Shown piece by piece: positions 46,156 to 58,979 of a stretch of DNA of 64,000 nucleotides. Position numbers and translations under genes: made by a program. Each line of letters begins with the position of its first letter. Position 1 is the stretch's first letter. The DNA is from DOZZ01 sp963792655 (lineage in GTDB: Bacteria; Acidobacteriota; Terriglobia; Bryobacterales; Bryobacteraceae), in contig CAWBWU010000003.1 in assembly GCA_963792655.1 (NCBI GenBank), positions 1,282,592 through 1,346,591 of the forward strand, in the 5' to 3' direction. Under the pieces are notes generated by a model. The model ran no database searches. It was not told where the DNA came from and saw only the letters and a list, made by a program, of their open reading frames with translations.

Positions 46156-47046
46156 TCAGTCGTGCACTTTGGGGTGCTCTTGCAACAACTCAAAGAAGGC
46201 CTTGGCGGCCCCGTGAAACTGTTTTTTGCGGCGGAATACGATTCCTATCGGGCGCATCAATTCGCCCAGGATCGGAATCGGAAGCAGCCTGCCTTGGGAA
46301 ATCTCGGTCTCCAGAATTCGCGCGGGAACGATGCTCGCGCCCGCTCCGTGGGCGACTGCTTCTTTAATCATCTGGATGTTGTCGAAGTGCAGCACCATGT
46401 TCACGCGCACGTGATGTTCCTTCAAGAAACGGTCGATCTCGCGCCGGATCGGCAGGTCTTCATCGAATCCCACAAAGTCAAGGTTTTCGAGATCGTACGG
46501 TGCAACCTCTTCACGCGCAGAGAGAGGATGATAGGGTGAGACGGCCAGCACCATTTCTTCCTCCCGCCAGGGGACGACGGTGAGTTGGCGGCTCGCCTCG
46601 GGATAGCTCACCAGGCCTAAGTCGGCGTGGTCCATGAGTACGGATTCGTAGACCTTCTCGGGCCTCAGATATTCAACCGCCAAGGAGGCGTGCGGATGCC
46701 GCCGTACGAACTCCCGTTCCAATTGAGACAACTCCGATAAGCCAACCGAGTAAATCGAAGCCACCCGAACCACGCCTTCAATGGTGGACTGCTGGGCTTT
46801 GATTTCAGCGAGGAATTCTTCGTAGCGATTGAGAACGTCCCGGCAAAAATCCAGGTATTGGAGGCCAGCTTGAGTCGGGATCAGCGGGCGGGTGCTGCGA
46901 TCCAGTAAACTCACTCCTAATTCGGACTCTATATCTTGCAGGTGCTGGCTGGCGGCCGACTGGCTGACGGTGTTTAAAGCCGCTCCCCGGCTTACGCTTC
47001 GGGTAAGCGCGATGTCTTTAAAAAGCCTGAGATGACCGTAATCCAA
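46156..47046 (-). CDS. LysR-type transcriptional regulator, divergent from gltB
   Basis: A 296-residue regulator. The N-terminal winged helix covers about residues 1-60 (LRLFKDIALTRSVSRGAALNTVSQSAASQHLQDIE), followed by the linker helix and a periplasmic-binding-like effector domain (VVRVASIYSVGLSELSQL onward). Divergent placement 108 bases from gltB mirrors the B. subtilis gltC-gltAB pair, where a LysR protein activates glutamate synthase, so a GltC-like role is likely but inferred. The frame is clean. The effector is not readable from sequence. Confidence 0.9.
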   Translation of the reverse strand: MDYGHLRLFKDIALTRSVSRGAALNTVSQSAASQHLQDIESELGVSLLDRSTRPLIPTQAGLQYLDFCRDVLNRYEEFLAEIKAQQSTIEGVVRVASIYSVGLSELSQLEREFVRRHPHASLAVEYLRPEKVYESVLMDHADLGLVSYPEASRQLTVVPWREEEMVLAVSPYHPLSAREEVAPYDLENLDFVGFDEDLPIRREIDRFLKEHHVRVNMVLHFDNIQMIKEAVAHGAGASIVPARILETEISQGRLLPIPILGELMRPIGIVFRRKKQFHGAAKAFFELLQEHPKVHD

Positions 47047-47053
47047 AACACTT

Positions 47054-47077
47054 TTATATTATTACCAGTGCTTATAA
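47054..47077. promoter_or_regulatory. Candidate LysR operator between the regulator and gltB
   Basis: TTATA (47054-47058) and TATAA (47073-47077) form an interrupted inverted repeat in an AT-rich patch within the 108-base divergent gap, the usual place for a LysR binding site. A TTGTCA (47079-47084) and a TATACT (47122-47127) are possible promoter elements for gltB, but their spacing does not make one standard pair, so promoter assignment is tentative. Confidence 0.4.
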
Positions 47078-47154
47078 ATTGTCAACACAGAATCTGGATA
47101 GACGATAGTACCCGTGTCCGCTATACTGGTTCAAACCGTAGCGGTTGAAGATCT

Positions 47155-51753
<4,599 letters not shown>

Positions 51754-51761
<8 letters not shown>

Positions 51762-53174
51762 GGTCACCGGCTTCCTCGAATACCCGCGCGAACTGCCCGC
51801 GCGCCGGCCGGTGGTGGAGCGGATCAACGACTGGTTCGAGGTCTATCAGCGAGTTTCCGGAAGACAAGGTCCGCACGCAGGGCGCGCGCTGCATGGATTG
51901 CGGCGTGCCGTTCTGCCATACCGGCTGCCCGGTGAACAACATCATTCCGGACTGGAACGACCTGGTGTATCAGCGACCGCTGGCGCGAGGCGATCCGCGT
52001 CCTGCACGCCACCAACAATTTTCCGGAGTTCACGGGCCGCATCTGTCCGGCGCCGTGCGAAGCGGCTTGCGTGCTGGGCATCAATGAGCCGCCGGTCGCG
52101 ATCAAGGTGATCGAGAAGAGCGATCATCGAGCACGCCTTTCAGCGAAGGCTGGATTCAGCCCGAGCCGCCCGAGCACCGCACCGGCAAGCGCGTCGCGGT
52201 GGTGGGGTCGGGTCCGGCGGGACTGGCCGCGGCGCAGCAACTGGCGCGCGCCGGGCACTGGGTCACGGTGTTCGAAAAGGCCGACCGCATCGGCGGACTG
52301 CTGCGCTACGGCATCCCCGATTTCAAGATGGAGAAGTGGGTGCATCGACCGGCGCCTGGAGCAGATGGGGGCCGAGGGCGTCGAGTTCCGCACCAACGCG
52401 CACGTGGGCGGGAACGTCCCGGTGGAAGATATTGCGGCAAGGAGTTTCACGCCATTCTGCTGGCAGGCGGCGCGGAGCAGCCGCGCGATCTGAAGGTGCC
52501 GGGCCGCGAGTTGAAGGGCATTCATTTCGCGATGGATTTTCTGCCGCAGCAGAACCAGCGCGGGGCCGGCGATCACGGTGCCCGACCAGATTCTGGCGAC
52601 CGGCAAGCGCGTGGTCATCATCGGCGGCGGCGATACCGGCGCCGATTGCCTGGGCACGTCGCACCGCCAGAAGGCGGCGTCGGTGACGCAGTTCGAGATT
52701 ATGCCGTGTCCTCCGGCAGAGCGCGCGCCCGCATACGCCCTGGCCGCTGTGGCCGCTGCAGTTGCGGACGGAAAGCGCGCACGAAGAAGGCGGGCTGCGC
52801 GACTGGAGCGTGGCGACGGCGCACTTCACCGGCGATGAGCACGGCAACGTGAAGCAGTTGCATGCCGTGCGGGTGGGGCCGCCCCCGACTTTCGAGCCGA
52901 TTCCCGGGCACCGAGTTCATGATCGACGCCGACCTGGTGCTGCTGGCGATGGGCTTCACGGGTCCGGTGCGCAACGGGCATGGTCGAGCAACTTGGCGTC
53001 GCAGCTGGATGCGCGCGGCAACGTCGCGACCGGCTCGAACTACATGTCGAGCGTCCCGGGGTCTTCGCGGCGGGCGATATGCGGCGCGGCCAGTCGCTGG
53101 TGGTGTGGGCGATTGCGGAAGGGCGGCAAGCGGCTGAGGGGATTAGTTCGTATTTACTTTCCAACAAGGACTGA
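51754..53174 (+). CDS. gltD: Glutamate synthase small subunit, frame-broken
   Basis: The NADPH-oxidising subunit that passes electrons to GltB. ATG 51754 overlaps the gltB stop. Parts visible across frames: MGKVTGFLEYPRELPARRP, the 4Fe-4S region with CMDCGVPFCHTGCPVNN and ICPAPCEAACVLG, FAD motif VAVVGSGPAGLAAAQQLARAG, the NADP-binding VVIIGGGDTGADCLGT and the C-terminal ADLVLLAMGFTGP. At least ten one-base changes occur. The last segment (VFAAGDMRRGQSLVVWAIAEGRQAAEGI) ends at TGA 53172. Confidence 0.9.
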
Positions 53175-53506
53175 GTCGTCAATGCACGTCAGTCTTGAAC
53201 GGCACCCGTAATTTGAAACCGCAGAGTGTGGAAGGTCTGTTAGTTCCGCGGCACTTAAGCTAGCTCTGCTGAACGTCGTTTCAGCAACATCATAAGTGCT
53301 CGCAGGGCTTCGCGGTGTCACTGGCAATGCATTGAATTGAGGTAGCCCAGGCCTCCAGACCTGGGATCAGTTATTCGTATCCGTCCCAACCGTGGCTGAA
53401 TTGTAAGCCGTCCCATTTCCGCCTCCAGCAGTAGCGAGCAGCTTGATTACAGTCGATGTCGGCACACCGGGCGTCAGCGGCCGACCGAGGGATCAGTTCG
53501 TATCTG
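53175..53506. other. Gene-free stretch downstream of gltD with a palindrome
   Basis: No credible gene. It contains an imperfect palindrome (CCCAGG at 53346-53351 pairing with CCTGGG at 53360-53365) and, at 53431-53478, a short run resembling the KLL-ASS-containing part of the DUF11-like proteins that form the array after 57 kb. Otherwise nothing identifiable. Confidence 0.6.
53431..53478 (-). pseudogene. Possible shred of a DUF11-like array protein
   Basis: Read on the minus strand this stretch gives LTPGVPTSTVIKLLA, close to the LTPGVPTSVVVKLLAS of the array proteins at 57-64 kb. It is 48 bases long and lies about 3.6 kb from the array. A chance match is not excluded. Confidence 0.5.
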
Positions 53507-53864
53507 TCAAGGTGCGAGTGGAAGCGCGAGGACCAACCGCAGGGCTGAATCAATAGCGCTCATGGGGATACGACCGATGATTCGGTTGATCTCGGACAAG
53601 TGAATGGTTGCGAGATTATCGGCCATCACCACCGAATCCATTAACAGGCCCGACTGCTTCGCGTTCTCGCTGTTAACTAGAAGTTCCACTCTCGCGGCAT
53701 GCCCGGCACGGCTCATGTTGCTCGTGACCATGGCCACGATTGTCTGGTCCAGTTGCGTCAGCAGTTCATTTGCTTGTACGACCAAGGCGGGCCGTCGTTT
53801 TGCGGTTCGCAAATTGGAATCGGGGAACCCATACCAACACGGCGTCACCGCGTTGGCAGTTCAT
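53507..53864 (-). CDS. PemK/MazF-family toxin, N-terminus frame-broken
   Basis: A small endoribonuclease toxin of about 118 residues. Body: KRRPALVVQANELLTQLDQTIV, AMVTSN, NAKQSGLLMDSVVMADNLATI, ending with LRLVLALPLAP. The proper start is probably the ATG at 53862-53864, which overlaps the antitoxin end and reads MNCQRGDAVLVW, the classic GDxVLV entry of PemK. The body (FPDSNLRTAKRRP) is one base out of frame, at a G-run near 53826. A start inside the body (53848) gives a protein lacking this first strand. Either a sequence error or an inactivated toxin. Confidence 0.8.
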
Positions 53865-54084
53865 CGTAGATGTTCATTTCGGGGCTATCCCAATCCTCAG
53901 CAAAACATTTCAACCGTCCACGCAGGTCGGCCGCCTGAGCCTCGTCGATGTTCGTTTCGCGAATATCGATCGAGCGACCCGGTTGAACCCACGTAACAAT
54001 AACGCGCGACCCCTCGGCCTCGGGTAAGGGCTCGATCAATTCCACTTTTCCGTGGCGATAAACTCCCTCGACAGACTTCACCAT
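53845..54084 (-). CDS. Antitoxin of the PemK pair
   Basis: A 79-residue protein beginning MVKSVEGVYRHGKVELIEPL, the compact AbrB-like/DUF104-type antitoxin start that pairs with PemK or PIN toxins. The C-terminal half (DIRETNIDEAQAADLRGR to MNIYDELPTR) is acidic and probably binds the toxin. Its stop overlaps the toxin ATG by about 20 bases, so the two are coupled as in most type II systems. No operator has been identified with confidence. Confidence 0.75.
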   Translation of the reverse strand: MVKSVEGVYRHGKVELIEPLPEAEGSRVIVTWVQPGRSIDIRETNIDEAQAADLRGRLKCFAEDWDSPEMNIYDELPTR

Positions 54085-54139
54085 TCCTTCATTATGCCGC
54101 AGTGATGCGTTTGTTGGAGTCCGCTATCCTACCGGATAG

Positions 54140-55021
54140 GTGCAGACGAAACGAGTTGTAATTTTTGGCAGCGGGGGCCAGCTTGGGGTCGAGTTGGTTC
54201 GGGTTTGCCGCGAGCGCGGGTATGAAGTCACTCCGTTTGACCGGTCGTCGGTGGACATCACCGATCCCGCAGCCGTAGAGCATTCGCTGGCGCAGGTGGA
54301 TCCCGCGCTGGTGCTGAACTCGGCGGCTTACAATCAGGTCGATGTCGCCGAACGGGAACCGCTGGCGGCATATGAAGCGAACGCGCTAGCTGTGCGCAAC
54401 TTGGCCATGGCTTGCCGGCAGATCGATGCGTTGCTGGTTCATTTTTCGACGGATTACGTGTTTGATGGCATGGCGGGCAGGCCCTATACGGAGGACGATC
54501 AGACGCATCCGCTGGGGGCGTACGCCGTCTCGAAGCTCGCGGGTGAACTATATGCGCAAGCGTACCTGGATCGTCCCTTGATCGTGCGCACCTCCGGGGT
54601 GTTCGGGCCCGGCGGTTTAAATACGGCGAGGGGCAATTTTATTGAAGTGATGCTACGCCTGGCTGGTTCAAAGCAGCCCATTCGCGTAACCGAAGATCAT
54701 TGGGCCTCTCCTACGTATGCACCTGCGTTGGCGAGCCGCACGTTCGACCTGGTGGAACGAAAGCTGACGGGCCTGTTTCACGTAGGCGGCGGAACCGCTA
54801 TCTCGTGGTTTGATTATGCCAAGCTGATTTTCCGGGCGGCCGGGCTGAGCCCTGAACTGCAATCGACTGACGAGCGGGGCTACCGCACAGCTGCGCGCAG
54901 ACCGAAGTTCTCGGCGCTGTCCAATGCAAAGATGGAGAGCTGTGGAGTGGAAGCTATGCCTCCGCTGGAAACCGCCATCGCGGACTACATGGAACGACGC
55001 AAGAAGTTTTTCGAGCGGTAG
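54140..55021 (+). CDS. rfbD: dTDP-4-dehydrorhamnose reductase
   Basis: A 293-residue SDR-like reductase for the last step of dTDP-L-rhamnose synthesis. The NADPH motif is FGSGGQLG (residues 9-16), the STDYVFDG segment precedes the catalytic Tyr in YAVSKLAGE, and VRTSGVFGPGG is typical of RmlD. It starts at a GTG (54140). No rmlA, B or C neighbours are in the window, so it stands alone. Length and frame are normal. Confidence 0.9.
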   Translation: MQTKRVVIFGSGGQLGVELVRVCRERGYEVTPFDRSSVDITDPAAVEHSLAQVDPALVLNSAAYNQVDVAEREPLAAYEANALAVRNLAMACRQIDALLVHFSTDYVFDGMAGRPYTEDDQTHPLGAYAVSKLAGELYAQAYLDRPLIVRTSGVFGPGGLNTARGNFIEVMLRLAGSKQPIRVTEDHWASPTYAPALASRTFDLVERKLTGLFHVGGGTAISWFDYAKLIFRAAGLSPELQSTDERGYRTAARRPKFSALSNAKMESCGVEAMPPLETAIADYMERRKKFFER

Positions 55022-55027
55022 CCCCGG

Positions 55028-56014
55028 CTACTGGCGCTCGGGCTGGATGGCGTAATAGCCTTTGCGCGCTTGCACCTTCCACTCTTTGTTGCCGGTGCGA
55101 ATTTCAATCTTTCGGAAGGTTCCGTCCTTACTTGCATTGGTGGGCGTGTAGCCGATGGCATACTGGCTGCGCATTTCATCCTGTAATTGTTTGAAGATAT
55201 CCTGCAGGGAATTCTTGCGGTCCACGCTGAAGACATGCCCGCCGGTTTCTTCGGCCATGCGGCGCAAAGCGCTATCGCTGACACCTCCAAAGCTCCAGCC
55301 GCCTTGGGAGTAAAAGGCGCGGTCCACATAGTAGATGCCGTAAATAATCGCGTCGGCTTTCTGCGCGGCTTCAATCGCCTCCTGGATCTTGAACCGGCTG
55401 CCCTGATCTTCACCATCGGTAATGAGCACCAGCACTTTGCGTCCCACTTGACCCTTGAGCTGATCGGAGGAGGCCAACTGCACCGCGTCGTACAGAATGG
55501 TTCCGCGCGGCTGGTATACGGTGGGCACCGGTCCAGGGTGCAAACCACCGGTGCTGGAGTTGACCTTGAGCCCCTCTAGCGCGGCACGGAGCAGCTTCGG
55601 TGAACTTGTGTAATCCTGCAGAAGCTCGGCTTCCGCTCCGAAACTAATCAGGAACGCGAGATCTTTGGGACGGAGCACGGAACCAAAAAATTGCGACGCG
55701 GCATTCTGTTCGATTCCGATCAGGTTACCTTGGCTCGCGCTGACATCGATGAGCAGCCCGATCGTTAAGGGCAGGTCGGTCTGGCGCGTGAAGTATTTTA
55801 TCTCTTGCTGTTTGCCATCTTCGAAAAGAGTGAAGTTCTCCTTCTCTAGGTTGCCAACCAGTCCTCCATGCTTTTGCTTTACCGTGAAGAGGACGTTGAC
55901 GATATCAACATCGACCTTGATGGTTGGAGCATCCTGGGCAACGAGCAGGGAGGAGGCAAGAAAGAAAGCGAGTGGGCGCATCGAACTTATATTGGTAGAT
56001 GCAACCCTTTTCAT
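55028..56014 (-). CDS. VWFA-related exported protein
   Basis: About 328 residues of the acidobacterial VWFA-related family. A signal peptide (RPLAFFLASSLLVAQ) precedes a beta module (KVDVDIVNVLFTVKQKHGGLVGNLEKENFTLFEDGK), then a von Willebrand A domain with the MIDAS start DVSASQGN and the later VLVLITDGEDQGS. MIDAS Asp-x-Ser-x-Ser is conserved, so it may bind divalent metal and protein. I chose the ATG at 56012-56014. It is divergent from the AlkA locus with overlapping 5' regions. Function unknown. Confidence 0.8.
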   Translation of the reverse strand: MKRVASTNISSMRPLAFFLASSLLVAQDAPTIKVDVDIVNVLFTVKQKHGGLVGNLEKENFTLFEDGKQQEIKYFTRQTDLPLTIGLLIDVSASQGNLIGIEQNAASQFFGSVLRPKDLAFLISFGAEAELLQDYTSSPKLLRAALEGLKVNSSTGGLHPGPVPTVYQPRGTILYDAVQLASSDQLKGQVGRKVLVLITDGEDQGSRFKIQEAIEAAQKADAIIYGIYYVDRAFYSQGGWSFGGVSDSALRRMAEETGGHVFSVDRKNSLQDIFKQLQDEMRSQYAIGYTPTNASKDGTFRKIEIRTGNKEWKVQARKGYYAIQPERQ

Positions 56015-56023
56015 TTGCGTTCC

Positions 56024-56630
56024 ATGCGTAAAGCGATCACTCATCTGAAGAAATCGGACCCTGTGCTGGCGTCAATTATACAGCGGGTGGGTCCGTGCAA
56101 AATGGAATTCCGCGAGCCAGGCTTTGAGACGTTGGTCCGATCTATTGTCTATCAACAGCTCAGCGGAAAGGTTGCATTCGTTATACTCAACCGGCTGCTG
56201 GATGCGGTACCGCGGCGCAAGCTGATTCCCGGCGGCGATCCTGAAGTTGACGCCAGAGCAGATGCGCGCGGTGGGGCTGTCAGCGGCGAAGGTGGCCTAC
56301 ATTCGCGACCTGGCCGAGAAGACGCGATCACGCAAGATCGTGTTCAAGAACCTGGACACCCAGACCGACCAAGAGGTGATCGAGCATCTAACGCAGGTGA
56401 AGGGAATCGGAGTCTGGACGGCGCATATGTTCCTGATGTTCGCCTTGCGGCGTCCGAATGTGCTGCCGACGGGAGACCTGGGCGTACGCGCCGCGATTCG
56501 CAAGGCGTACGAACTGGAGGCGATGCCGACGCCCAAAGAAGTGGAGGCCATTGCGCAAGGCTGGCATCCCCACTGTTCCATTGCGGCGTGGTATCTGTGG
56601 CGCAGCCTGGATGGCCCGGCGGAGTTGTAG
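56024..56630 (+). CDS. DNA-3-methyladenine glycosylase II (AlkA-like), frame-broken once
   Basis: A HhH-GPD glycosylase of about 200 residues that removes alkylated bases. Start ATG 56024: KAITHLKKSDPVLASII, FETLVRSIVYQQLSGKVA; after one frame change near 56240 comes LTPEQMRAVGLSAAKVAYIRDLA, the helix-hairpin-helix VKGIGVWTAHMFLMFAL, and the catalytic Asp in VLPTGDLGVRAA. One extra base explains the break, and all catalytic parts survive. It is followed by the cupin gene after 10 bases. Confidence 0.87.
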
Positions 56631-56640
56631 TCTATGAAGA

Positions 56641-56994
56641 ATGAACCGACTTGCGATTCTCCCTCTCTTGCTTCTGCCCTGCGCGAGCTTGTCAGCACCC
56701 CAGACGCAGCGAATCCCTCAGTTTGAAAACGAAGATGTGAAGGTGTGGAAATCTGTGGTGTTGCCGAATGCACCGCTGGCGATGCACCGACATGAGCATC
56801 CGCGGGTGATTATCGCTATGGTGGGCGGAACGATGAAGATTGTGGAGCAATCGGGTGCATCGGAAGCTCACCAGTGGGATACGGGGAGGGCATACTGGCT
56901 TCCGGCGAATGTGCCGGGTCAGTTGCATGCGGATGTGAATGCGGGGAGTAAGCCGATTGAGGTAATGGTGGTGGAGTTAAAACACGAGAAATAG
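56641..56994 (+). CDS. Exported small cupin
   Basis: A 117-residue protein with a signal peptide (LAILPLLLLPCASLSA) and one cupin barrel. The metal-binding positions appear in PLAMHRHEHPRVIIAMVGG and the second half GQLHADVNAGSKPIEVMVVEL. Function unknown; small periplasmic cupins bind metals or sugars. It follows the AlkA locus by 10 bases. The next gene downstream is on the opposite strand and begins the DUF11-like array. Confidence 0.75.
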   Translation: MNRLAILPLLLLPCASLSAPQTQRIPQFENEDVKVWKSVVLPNAPLAMHRHEHPRVIIAMVGGTMKIVEQSGASEAHQWDTGRAYWLPANVPGQLHADVNAGSKPIEVMVVELKHEK

Positions 56995-57007
56995 GGACTG
57001 GAACGCA

Positions 57008-57048
57008 ACAGCGCGGATGACCCGTGTGGTTTGGGGCATCCGCGCTGT
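57008..57048 (-). terminator. Array hairpin 1 (after copy A)
   Basis: A perfect 12-base stem: ACAGCGCGGATG (57008-57019) with CATCCGCGCTGT (57037-57048). It lies just past the 3' end of the minus-strand copy A gene. The same AGCGCGGATG/CATCCGCGCT core recurs after every unit of the array. Confidence 0.75.
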
Positions 57049-57068
57049 GTGGTTTTCAGTGGAAATGC

Positions 57069-58502
57069 TTACTGGCGATCGGCGCCGAGGCCACCCAGAC
57101 GGCACGATTTGCAAATACCAAATCCGCTACCGTTGACCTGGTTAAACGAACAGAGCGTCGTGAGCCTGGTGAGTTCGGCGGCGCTCAGCGTCGAGCGCGT
57201 GAACGGCGTTTCCGTGATTCCAAACGTTCCCGCCGGAGTTCCCGCTGTAACCGGAGCAGCGTGAATCGTGGTTCCCCATGCAGCCAGACCAGGGGCAAGG
57301 GCCAGAGTGGCGGGGGTAACAGTGGACGCGTTACAGGTCGCCTGCGAGGAAGCGAGTAGCTTTACAACCACCGACGTAGGAACACCGGGGGTGAGCGTGT
57401 TGCTGATCAGATCGTTCCGGGCGGACAGGGATTGCAGACCATTTGGAGTCACCGCGCAACTGCAGCAGGAGATTAGCTGTTCGTCGGGCGAGAACACGTA
57501 GGCATTGACGCACAGGTTTCCGTTCTGGATTGGCAATGCAACCGTGGATGACGCGCCGGTGTTGGTGAAATCGATCACGCTGTCGCCGATAGTCAGATTG
57601 CTTACATAACGCACTTGGAAGACATCGTTCGAAAGCACAGGAAGAACGGCGGTGGCGACTGCACCGGCCCCGGTGCCCGTGGCGGTGATGGTGCTAGTGG
57701 TATTGGTTAACACACCACTTGCATTTCCGACCACCGGCACGGAAATCGTGCAAGATGAGTTGGCATTAACGGTACCGCCGGTCAATGTAACCATATTGGG
57801 GGTAGTGGCTATGTTGCCAGGACAGTTGCTTAAAAGGAGGGCAGCATTAGAGAGTACGAGACCCGCAGGCAGTGTATCTGTAAAGGTTACGCCCGTTAAC
57901 GCAGTAGCATTGGTGTTGCTAATCGTAAAGGTGAGGGTCGTCGTGCCACCTACACCAATAAACGGAGCAGCAAACCCTTTGGTGATCGACGGCGGCGTAA
58001 CGACAGTGATTGCGGCAGTGGCGGTTCCACCATTAGGCAGCGCAGTCGCCGTGAGCGTACCGGTGGTATTGGTCAGCAAACCTAGGGCTGTACCAAGGGG
58101 TGAGACTACATTAACCGAAAACGAACAGGAACTCCCAGGGAGATTTTCCTCGGTCAGCGCTGCCCCCATAAGGCTGATTGTGTTCGTTCCCGCGACTGCA
58201 GTTATGGTACCAGCAAGGGGGCATGTTCCTAGCTGACCGTTCGGTGTTGCGATTACCAGGCCGGCAGGTAGAGTGTCTGTAAACGCCACATTAATCAGCG
58301 GGGCTAATGTGCTTGTGTTCGTGATCGTGAATCGAAGTGTGGCCGTTGTGGTCCCATCCGGGGCAATTGTGAGTTGTGGAGTCGCGCTCAGCCCTTGGAA
58401 AAACCCCTTGGTGAAGATGGGTGCTGGGAATTGAGCGAAAGCCATCACCTTAAAAAGTAGGACAGCAGAAGTGGTGATTGTTATCTTTTGCAAGTGCGAC
58501 AT
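57069..58502 (-). CDS. Secreted DUF11-like array protein, copy A
   Basis: A 477-residue exported protein. Signal peptide (about 1-24), then two DUF11/DUF7933-type beta domains (about 28-160 and 170-290) with the repeated FTDTLPAGL and TLTFTISNTNATALTGV segments. The last 190 residues are a distinct domain: VFQVRYVSNLTIGDSVID, SPDEQLISCCSCAVTPNG, VVVKLLASSQATCN, and a cysteine tail GSGFGICKSCRLGGLGADRQ at the very end. A GGAGGG is 6 bases before the ATG. I do not know the function; the C-terminal domain resembles uncharacterised acidobacterial secreted proteins. It is the first of several tandem paralogues on the same strand. Confidence 0.85.
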   Translation of the reverse strand: MSHLQKITITTSAVLLFKVMAFAQFPAPIFTKGFFQGLSATPQLTIAPDGTTTATLRFTITNTSTLAPLINVAFTDTLPAGLVIATPNGQLGTCPLAGTITAVAGTNTISLMGAALTEENLPGSSCSFSVNVVSPLGTALGLLTNTTGTLTATALPNGGTATAAITVVTPPSITKGFAAPFIGVGGTTTLTFTISNTNATALTGVTFTDTLPAGLVLSNAALLLSNCPGNIATTPNMVTLTGGTVNANSSCTISVPVVGNASGVLTNTTSTITATGTGAGAVATAVLPVLSNDVFQVRYVSNLTIGDSVIDFTNTGASSTVALPIQNGNLCVNAYVFSPDEQLISCCSCAVTPNGLQSLSARNDLISNTLTPGVPTSVVVKLLASSQATCNASTVTPATLALAPGLAAWGTTIHAAPVTAGTPAGTFGITETPFTRSTLSAAELTRLTTLCSFNQVNGSGFGICKSCRLGGLGADRQ

Positions 58503-58583
58503 GGTTACCCTCCAGTGGATGATAGCATCGGGCAGCTTACAGCGACATAGCTAGAATCGACTAGTTTTTTTACTTCACAATCA

Positions 58584-58623
58584 AAAAGCGCGGATGATCT
58601 TTAGGTTGGACATCCGCGCTTTT
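58584..58623 (-). terminator. Array hairpin 2 (between copy A and the collapsed unit)
   Basis: A perfect 13-base stem: AAAAGCGCGGATG (58584-58596) and CATCCGCGCTTTT (58611-58623). On the minus strand the second arm ends in a run of Ts, as in an intrinsic terminator. It belongs to the collapsed unit at 58640-58876. Confidence 0.75.
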
Positions 58624-58639
58624 GATTTAGAGCTGAACG

Positions 58640-58876
58640 TGGTTACCGACGGTCGGCACGAAGGCCGCCGAGACTGGAGTGGCGTGGATCGTGGTTCCCC
58701 ACGCGGCTAGACCAGCAGCCAGCGCCAACAACGCAGGCAACCTAATCAGCAACACGCTCACCCCCGGCGTCCCGACTTCGGTCGTAGTTGAGTTGCTTGC
58801 CTCATTTCAGGCTACCTGCAATGCTGCCACGGAGCGGCGGAACTACTTAGTTCGATCGTTTGCAAGTGCGACATAG
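58640..58876 (-). pseudogene. Collapsed array unit containing an inverted segment
   Basis: No intact frame. The first part (58670-58740) matches the C-terminal region of the array genes in normal orientation. The following 58742-58832 matches another part of the same region but inverted: on the plus strand it reads LISNTLTPGVPTSVVVELLAS. The end (58858-58876) matches the 5' end of the array genes, including the start-codon area. So a whole unit has shrunk to about 240 bases with an internal inversion, and it keeps its own hairpin. Confidence 0.7.
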
Positions 58877-58919
58877 TCTGTTAGGATTTCGCGGCCTAAA
58901 GATCAATGAAAGAAACGAA

Positions 58920-58955
58920 AGCGCGGATGCCCATTGAAATCGGGTCATCCGCGCT
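58920..58955 (-). terminator. Array hairpin 3 (after copy B)
   Basis: AGCGCGGATG (58920-58929) pairs with CATCCGCGCT (58946-58955), at the 3' side of copy B. An inner CCC/GGG can extend the pairing. Confidence 0.7.
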
Positions 58956-58979
58956 ATGTTTGCTGCTAGCTAGAGGTGC

